NCBI GenBank assembly: GCA_031260095.1 | Contig: JAIRKN010000099.1 | Location: 1-11,917 of the forward strand | DNA length: 11,917 nt | Direction: 5' to 3' | Source of the DNA: Tannerella sp. | Lineage (GTDB): Bacteria > Bacteroidota > Bacteroidia > Bacteroidales > Tannerellaceae | Shown here: piece by piece, positions 6,607-11,917 of the stretch | Numbering within the stretch: position 1 is the first letter of the stretch | How the letters are laid out: every line of letters begins with the position of its first letter | Program-made: the position numbers and the translations under genes | Notes under the pieces: model-generated | Told to the model about the DNA's origin: nothing | The model's input: the letters and a program-made list of their open reading frames with translations, nothing else | Databases searched by the model: none

Positions 6607-8436
6607 TTACCAACCCGGATTTTGCCATGTTTTACCGGTCAGAGGTTCTAAACGGGACACTTCGGCTAATGGTATCGGTAGAAGTAAATCCCTGTTGCGC
6701 CAGCCGCCACGCTCTACGTTCCAAACGTTTTTGCGCTCATAAGTATATGTGCCGTCCGGTTTTTTAGTAATCCACATTGCCGTCAGATATTTACAAAGCA
6801 TACCTAAATCCTCATTGGGCTTGCACCAACGACGCATATCGAAATAACGGTTTTCTTCAAAGGCAAATTCAACCCGGCGTTCGTTACGGATCCGCAAACG
6901 TAATTCGTCTTTTGACGACGTGGCGACAGGCGGCATCTTTACCCGTTCTCTCACTTCATTCATAGCCGCCAGCGCTTCATCCGTATGCCCGGCTTCATTT
7001 GCCGCCTCAGCAAGGTTAAGAAGCATTTCCCCCATGCGATAATATTTATGTGGCGCGTTTGTCGTATTTTGGGATATTGTCGCTCCGGGCGTAATAAACT
7101 TACGGTGGAAATATCCTGTCCTCGTATGATTTTGCCCTGTTGCCGTGCGTATTTCACATTTTCCTCCCACATAAGCGTCTATTCTATACACTTCGTTTTC
7201 CCAGATGATCGTGTCGTCGTTCATATAGGCGGTGGCATACATGCGCGGATCCCGGTTTGCATACGGATTATCCGGGTCATAAAGCGTATTTGCAGGGTTA
7301 TAATTAGGGGTAAGATGTTTTTCATCCGTATAGGGGCTTTTTAAATCCAATATGGGTTGTCCGTCCGTCGTTTCGTAAGCGTCAATTAATTCTTGCGTAG
7401 GTACGGTTCCGACGCGGGCCGTACCTTCAAATCCGCTTGAGATGTAATTCAAATGCCATAGTAAATTCGCCCATCCGAAATTTCTATTATGTTGATAAAT
7501 GGTTTCCCGGTCACGCGGCGCTGCCGTATAGTCGGCCGGCTGGCAAAAAAGTTGATGATAAGCAGCGCCGGCAGATGTTCCGAACACCTGTGGTTGCGTA
7601 CAGGTTTTGAAAAGGTCGTAACCATTTGTCTTTAGCTGCGTAACGGCTTCTTTGCAATATTTATACGCTTCCTCCCAACGACTTAAATCCTGACTTTCAT
7701 TGTGCAAAGGACTTGCGGCAAAAAGCATTGCCGTACTTTTAAGAGCTAATGCAAGGGCTTTCGTCGCACGCATCGTTTCACTTTCGGTAGTAATACGCCA
7801 GGGAAGCTCATTGGTCTGTAATGCAAAATCGCAGTCTTTCGCAATAAATACGGCAATCTCATATACAGACGTTCTTTCCAGCAGGGAAAAATCCGCATCA
7901 AAAGGCATCATCTCATCCAATAAAGGCACGCCTCCAAACCACTTGATCATTTCAGTATAATAAAAAGCACGTAACAGGTGCGTTTCGGCAATTAAGCGTT
8001 TTTTAATCGCATCACTTTTGAAAGCCATTTCGTCCGCATTCTGTAAAAACTGATTACACAGACGGATCTGCGCCCAGAAGTTTCCCCAATATTTCCAGTT
8101 ATTATGGCCAAGGTCCGTACGGGGAATATCCAGTAACGAATGATGTGAAGCGGAGGTTCTATTGACATAGATTTCGTATGAAACATAACCAGACTCTACA
8201 TCTCCCGAAGAATCCCAGCCGTCGTCGCTTAAAGCGGTCAGGGCGGGCGAAACAAAAGCGTAACCAAAACCCTTGTTAGGTAAACCGCTGTAAATCGAAG
8301 AAAGTAATGATTCAACCTTGTCCGGGTCCTTATAGATCTCTTCCATTGTAAGTTTGCCGTCAGGCGCCATGTCAAGCACATCCGTACAGGCATTAAATAT
8401 CAGGAAGGAAAGCAGTATTAAAATATATTTTTTCAT
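6607..8436 (-). CDS. SusD-like outer-membrane lipoprotein
   Basis: A SusD/RagB-family glycan-binding lipoprotein of 609 residues, partner of the SusC-like transporter encoded 18 bases upstream. The signal peptide (1-16) ends IFNAC, giving Cys17 as the lipid-anchored residue, followed by TDVLDMAPDG, the usual start of mature SusD proteins. The helical N-terminal part has the SusD landmarks LLRAFYYTEMIKWFGGVPLL (154-173) and ALALKSTAMLFAASPLHNES (229-248). The C-terminal part has QELIDAYETTDGQPILDL (348-365), NPYANRDPRMYA (390-401), TGYFHRKF (440-447), LLNLAEAANEA (472-482) and NERRVEFAFEENRYFDMRRW (518-537), and ends WQNPGW. Several of these segments match the second SusD nearly residue for residue, so the two are paralogues. 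It lacks the insertion seen in the second copy and so shows the base form. Start chosen at the ATG that gives a short, complete lipoprotein signal. Confidence 0.95.
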   Translation of the reverse strand: MKKYILILLSFLIFNACTDVLDMAPDGKLTMEEIYKDPDKVESLLSSIYSGLPNKGFGYAFVSPALTALSDDGWDSSGDVESGYVSYEIYVNRTSASHHSLLDIPRTDLGHNNWKYWGNFWAQIRLCNQFLQNADEMAFKSDAIKKRLIAETHLLRAFYYTEMIKWFGGVPLLDEMMPFDADFSLLERTSVYEIAVFIAKDCDFALQTNELPWRITTESETMRATKALALALKSTAMLFAASPLHNESQDLSRWEEAYKYCKEAVTQLKTNGYDLFKTCTQPQVFGTSAGAAYHQLFCQPADYTAAPRDRETIYQHNRNFGWANLLWHLNYISSGFEGTARVGTVPTQELIDAYETTDGQPILDLKSPYTDEKHLTPNYNPANTLYDPDNPYANRDPRMYATAYMNDDTIIWENEVYRIDAYVGGKCEIRTATGQNHTRTGYFHRKFITPGATISQNTTNAPHKYYRMGEMLLNLAEAANEAGHTDEALAAMNEVRERVKMPPVATSSKDELRLRIRNERRVEFAFEENRYFDMRRWCKPNEDLGMLCKYLTAMWITKKPDGTYTYERKNVWNVERGGWRNRDLLLPIPLAEVSRLEPLTGKTWQNPGW

Positions 8437-8454
8437 ATTATATGGATTTTATAT

Positions 8455-11400
8455 TTAAAATGTAACATTAAGACCTACATTTACCATTTTTGCCAGCGGA
8501 AATGCCCCCTGACTCTCTTGCTCGGGATCGAGGTATTTTGCTTTCATTCTGGTAAAGGTCCACAAATTGTTGCCATTGGCATAAATTCGGATTCTGTTGA
8601 TACCGGTATTTTTAAACATTTCTTTCGGAAAGGTGTATCCGACCTCTGTTGTTTTCAGACGCAGGAACGAACGGTCAAGTATGAAGAAGCTGTTATCACA
8701 ATAGCTTGAGCTTTGATTACCCGGTGCAAGTGCAGGGTATTTAATTTTTTGCCCCGTATCAAACCGTTCCTGTGTCCAGGCATGTTGTATAATGTCTTCA
8801 TTATACCTGAATCCGGGATATGCCATTGAAACATTGGCTATGCCGGAAAAAAGAAATGAAAAATCCAACTGTTTCCAATTAATGGCGGCGCTGAATCCGT
8901 AAGAAATTTCGGGAACATTTGAATAACCTATCGGAGCCTGGTCTTTTTCATCAATCGTACCGTCTTCATTCAAATCCTTGTAGATAAAATCACCCAGGCG
9001 AGGCTGCCCGGAAACAACCTTGTATTCGGGCAACTGATCCAATTCTTCTTTTGTTAAGATATAACCGCTTCCATTGCTGTAATCAATCACGTAGCCAAAA
9101 GGCTGTTCGATCCGGAAACCGGTGGTGCGTGTGCGATAGTAATAATCTTCGGCAAGTATTGCTTCGTCCATAAAAACTGCTTCGTTTCGGTTGAAAGCGT
9201 AATTTCCGCGAACATTCATTGAAAAATCCTTGTTGAACACTTTCATATAAGACGCTTCCAATTCAAACCCCTTATTCTTTACTATACCCATATTTACCTT
9301 GGGCAAATAGTCCTGCGGTATGCCTTGCAGATCAGGTACCGTGCCGCGATTAATAAGAATATCGCTTCGTTTTTCAAAAAACAGGTCGCAGCCAAGGGAC
9401 AGGACGCCCAGGAATTGCAAATCCACACCATAATTTTGTTTCTTTGCCACTTCCCATTGCAGCGCATCGTTTCCGACTAAGCCCTGAATAATTATCTTTT
9501 CGCGTCCCAGGGACGGAGTGACAACATGAACATCATCATGCTCGACCGCCTCGGTATTCGAGCTAAGATAAAGAAAACGCGCTTCGCCTAATTTGTCATT
9601 CCCCACTTCGCCATAAGAAGCGCGAAGCTTCAGGTTGGTGAGAATGGGATTATTTTCTAAGAATTTTTCATTGGAAACAACCCATCCCGCTGAAAATGCA
9701 GGGAAGAATCCGAACCGGTTTTTTGATGCAAATTGTTCCGATCCGTTGTAACCTAAGTTCACTTCCGCAAAATAACGATTATCGTAGCCATAAGTGAAAC
9801 GTCCCGATAGACCGAGAATATTGTAGGGTAGATCTGCCGCGGAAGAGTCCCAGTTATCACGCTGTGCCAGTAACATCCCCATTACATCATGTTTATTGAA
9901 AGTACGGGCGTAGTTAAGCGAAAACTGCATATTGGTATAATATGAAGCTTCCATTCTTTTGTATAACTTAATCTGGTCTTGCCCCGATTCGCCTGAAATG
10001 TCGGTATAATAGGATGGCTCTCCTTCTTCGCGTCCTATCTGATAAAAATAGATACGGGGTATTACTGCCCCATCGGACATTGTACGGGCGTCCGAATCGT
10101 AAGAAATCATCGCTTTTGCACTTAAACCTTTTGTGACAAAATCAAGTCCCCAGTCTACGATGAGGGAAGAGTTTAAGACGGCATTGGATTCCCACCGGTA
10201 TCCCATTCTGTTTAATTCGCCATAGATACTTCTGCCTTGTTCGGGACTCTGTCCGACGACCATCCCGGCCGAAACCGGCGTGCCGTCGGGGGTCGTGTAA
10301 CCCGCGACGGTAAGGGGACCAGGCTCTGTCGGATTCGCTCCCATCATGTGCGCTAACACATCGGAAATCAGATAACCCACATCATCATTGAATAATGTAT
10401 TGGCATTGGGCGAATTTGTCTTTTGCAGGTAAGACGCAAGATTTAATGATATTTTCAGATTTTTAGCCGCATCGAAATCCATATTTCCGCGAAAGTTATA
10501 ACGATTCATTTTGAATGCGGGGTCGTAATTCAATTCCGTATTTTTCTGAGTTTTCAAGTTACTTCCTTGCCCTATATATCCCATATTAATAAAATACTTC
10601 AATTTTTCCGTACCGCCATTCATATTGGCATTGACACGTGTTTGCGGAGCAAACACATTATAGTATTCTTTAAAAAGATTACGGTCAGGATAAAATACAG
10701 GGTCGCTTCCGTCCTTGTATTTGTTGATCATATATGGTGTAAAAGGCAATGATTGCCCGCTATTGGCGGCCGCTTCGTTTTGCAGTCCGGCATACGTATA
10801 TGAATGTAAGTGCGGAGGAATCACGGTAAACGACTGTCCGCTGTAATCAATCGAAACATTTAATTCGGCTTTTCCAACCTCGCCACGCCGTGTGGTAATC
10901 AGTATCACGCCATTCGCTCCACGTACACCGAAAACGGCAGTCGCAGACGCATCTTTCAGGATAGAAATAGAGGCGATTTCATTCGGATCAAGCGTACTGA
11001 TATTGTCGCGTGGCACACCGTCAATCATTATCAGCGGATCCGACCCGTTTGTCGTTCCTTTTCCGCGCAAATACAGATTTACCTGATCAGCGCCGGGTTG
11101 TCCTGAAGTTTGAATAGATGTCAGGCCGGGTAAACGTCCTGCCAATGAAGATGAAAGATTCGCCGAGGGACTTTGTTTGAGTTCTTTTGTCTGAATAGAA
11201 GCAATAGAACCCGTTACAGATACCTTTTTCTGTTTCCCGTAAGCTACGACTACCACTTCTTCTAATAATGTGGTATTTTCCTTCATTATAATCAGGAGAT
11301 CCGCAGCGTTTTCGGTAGAAACTTCCTGCATATCATATCCTATATATGAAATCTGCAAGATAGCGCCCGCATTTACTTTTAATGAAAATCGCCCGTCGAT

Positions 11401-11859
11401 GTCGGTCACAATTCCGTTTGTTGTACCCTTTTCAACCACACTCGCACCTGTTACGGGTTCGTCATTTTCATCAATCACGGTTCCTTTTACAACGATGCCC
11501 TGCTGCGAATTTGTTTTACCATCGTTTTGTTTCTTCTCCGGGCGGGGTTTATAAAGAACGATATGACGATCCGTTATTTTATACGAAAGGATACTTTTGT
11601 CCAGTATTTTGTCTAAAATAAAAGCGATCTTTTCATTATCAACTTTTAAATCAATCTTCTTACCGGAATTTAGTTCATTTTCATCATAGAAAAACGTAAA
11701 TTCAGACTGTTCTTCAATAGCTTTAAATACTTCTTCGATTGTAGCATTCTTTAAATGCAGACTTATCGTAGCGAATTGCATGTAGCTTCTTGCATAAACA
11801 GATGATGTGCAAAATAAGCTTGTTATCAATACTATTTTTAATAATAGTTTCATGTACAT
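8455..11859 (-). CDS. SusC-like TonB-dependent outer-membrane transporter with STN domain
   Basis: A 1134-residue SusC/RagA-family importer for oligosaccharides, powered by TonB-ExbBD across the periplasm. Order of parts: signal peptide (about 1-23, ending VYA); STN (Secretin/TonB N-terminal) domain (about 31-103, ISLHLKNATIEEVFKAIEEQ and FTFFYDENEL), which in this family contacts a FecR-type anti-sigma factor; carboxypeptidase-regulatory-like domain (123-195, VVKGTVIDENDEPVTGASV and GRFSLKV); TonB-box region LEEVVVVAYG (199-208); plug (about 210-327) with AGRLPGL, LYLRGKGTTNGSDPLIMIDG, SISILKDASATAVFGVRGAN and GVILITTRRG; then the beta-barrel. The barrel includes the acidic loop DLNEDGTIDEKD (962-973) followed by APIGYSNVPEISYGF, and ends GLNVTF. 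Start uncertain by two codons: the protein opens MYMK, so ATG at 11859 or 11853 would both serve. It is the first gene of the four-gene unit. Confidence 0.95.
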   Translation of the reverse strand: MYMKLLLKIVLITSLFCTSSVYARSYMQFATISLHLKNATIEEVFKAIEEQSEFTFFYDENELNSGKKIDLKVDNEKIAFILDKILDKSILSYKITDRHIVLYKPRPEKKQNDGKTNSQQGIVVKGTVIDENDEPVTGASVVEKGTTNGIVTDIDGRFSLKVNAGAILQISYIGYDMQEVSTENAADLLIIMKENTTLLEEVVVVAYGKQKKVSVTGSIASIQTKELKQSPSANLSSSLAGRLPGLTSIQTSGQPGADQVNLYLRGKGTTNGSDPLIMIDGVPRDNISTLDPNEIASISILKDASATAVFGVRGANGVILITTRRGEVGKAELNVSIDYSGQSFTVIPPHLHSYTYAGLQNEAAANSGQSLPFTPYMINKYKDGSDPVFYPDRNLFKEYYNVFAPQTRVNANMNGGTEKLKYFINMGYIGQGSNLKTQKNTELNYDPAFKMNRYNFRGNMDFDAAKNLKISLNLASYLQKTNSPNANTLFNDDVGYLISDVLAHMMGANPTEPGPLTVAGYTTPDGTPVSAGMVVGQSPEQGRSIYGELNRMGYRWESNAVLNSSLIVDWGLDFVTKGLSAKAMISYDSDARTMSDGAVIPRIYFYQIGREEGEPSYYTDISGESGQDQIKLYKRMEASYYTNMQFSLNYARTFNKHDVMGMLLAQRDNWDSSAADLPYNILGLSGRFTYGYDNRYFAEVNLGYNGSEQFASKNRFGFFPAFSAGWVVSNEKFLENNPILTNLKLRASYGEVGNDKLGEARFLYLSSNTEAVEHDDVHVVTPSLGREKIIIQGLVGNDALQWEVAKKQNYGVDLQFLGVLSLGCDLFFEKRSDILINRGTVPDLQGIPQDYLPKVNMGIVKNKGFELEASYMKVFNKDFSMNVRGNYAFNRNEAVFMDEAILAEDYYYRTRTTGFRIEQPFGYVIDYSNGSGYILTKEELDQLPEYKVVSGQPRLGDFIYKDLNEDGTIDEKDQAPIGYSNVPEISYGFSAAINWKQLDFSFLFSGIANVSMAYPGFRYNEDIIQHAWTQERFDTGQKIKYPALAPGNQSSSYCDNSFFILDRSFLRLKTTEVGYTFPKEMFKNTGINRIRIYANGNNLWTFTRMKAKYLDPEQESQGAFPLAKMVNVGLNVTF

Positions 11860-11917
11860 AGTTTTAAATGATTAATAATATATGATATTTGTTACTGATA
11901 TTTTCTGTTTTTACTAT
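11860..11917 (-). other. AT-rich leader upstream of the first susC
   Basis: Fifty-eight bases before the first SusC start, cut by the window edge. They are strongly AT-rich, as is usual upstream of Bacteroidota genes. I see no convincing TTTG / TAnnTTTG promoter pair on the minus strand and no hairpin. The operon promoter is either weakly matching here or lies beyond the window. Confidence 0.5.

Noticed and set aside
1..11917. CRISPR array, tRNA, rRNA or phage genes
   Set aside because: No evenly spaced repeats, no cloverleaf-like segments and no rRNA-like or phage structural sequence were seen on either strand.

Overview
The window looks like Bacteroidota DNA, most likely Bacteroidales. Two SusC/SusD outer-membrane glycan-uptake pairs fill most of it. 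The intergenic gaps are short and AT-rich with no strong Shine-Dalgarno sequences, and the mobile element has the IS66 layout common in this phylum. Every gene I can support is on the minus strand, so transcription runs from the right edge toward position 1. Genus and substrate cannot be read from the sequence alone.

Layout in transcription order. At 11860-11917 there is a short AT-rich leader cut by the window edge. At 8455-11859 lies a full-length SusC-like TonB-dependent transporter with STN, carboxypeptidase-regulatory-like, plug and barrel parts. Its SusD-like lipoprotein follows 18 bases later (6607-8436). After 49 bases comes a second SusC-like protein (3681-6557) that has neither the STN nor the carboxypeptidase-like domain. 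After 15 bases comes a second SusD-like lipoprotein (1413-3665), about 140 residues longer than the first because of an inserted beta-rich block. A strong hairpin terminator (1364-1399) closes this C-D-C-D unit. The two pairs are clear paralogues, most obviously in the SusD C-terminal halves and the SusC C-termini, which points to an ancient tandem duplication.

Past the terminator the region is decayed. A fragment of an unidentified gene (about 1043-1342) appears to lack both ends. An IS66-family element starts exactly where it stops (left end at 1042, running off the window at 1). The element keeps an intact-looking tnpA (613-975). tnpB is reduced to about its first four codons, fused to tnpC, and tnpC has a large internal deletion and a later one-base frameshift.

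As a system, each SusD lipoprotein would cap its SusC barrel and hand oligosaccharides to it. The first SusC is the only one with an STN signalling domain, so it alone could report ligand binding to an anti-sigma partner, which is not in the window. No intact carbohydrate-active enzyme is present. The most interesting item is the inserted, possibly carbohydrate-binding, domain inside the second SusD. The rest is a familiar system with an eroded downstream flank; I did not find a wholly new system.
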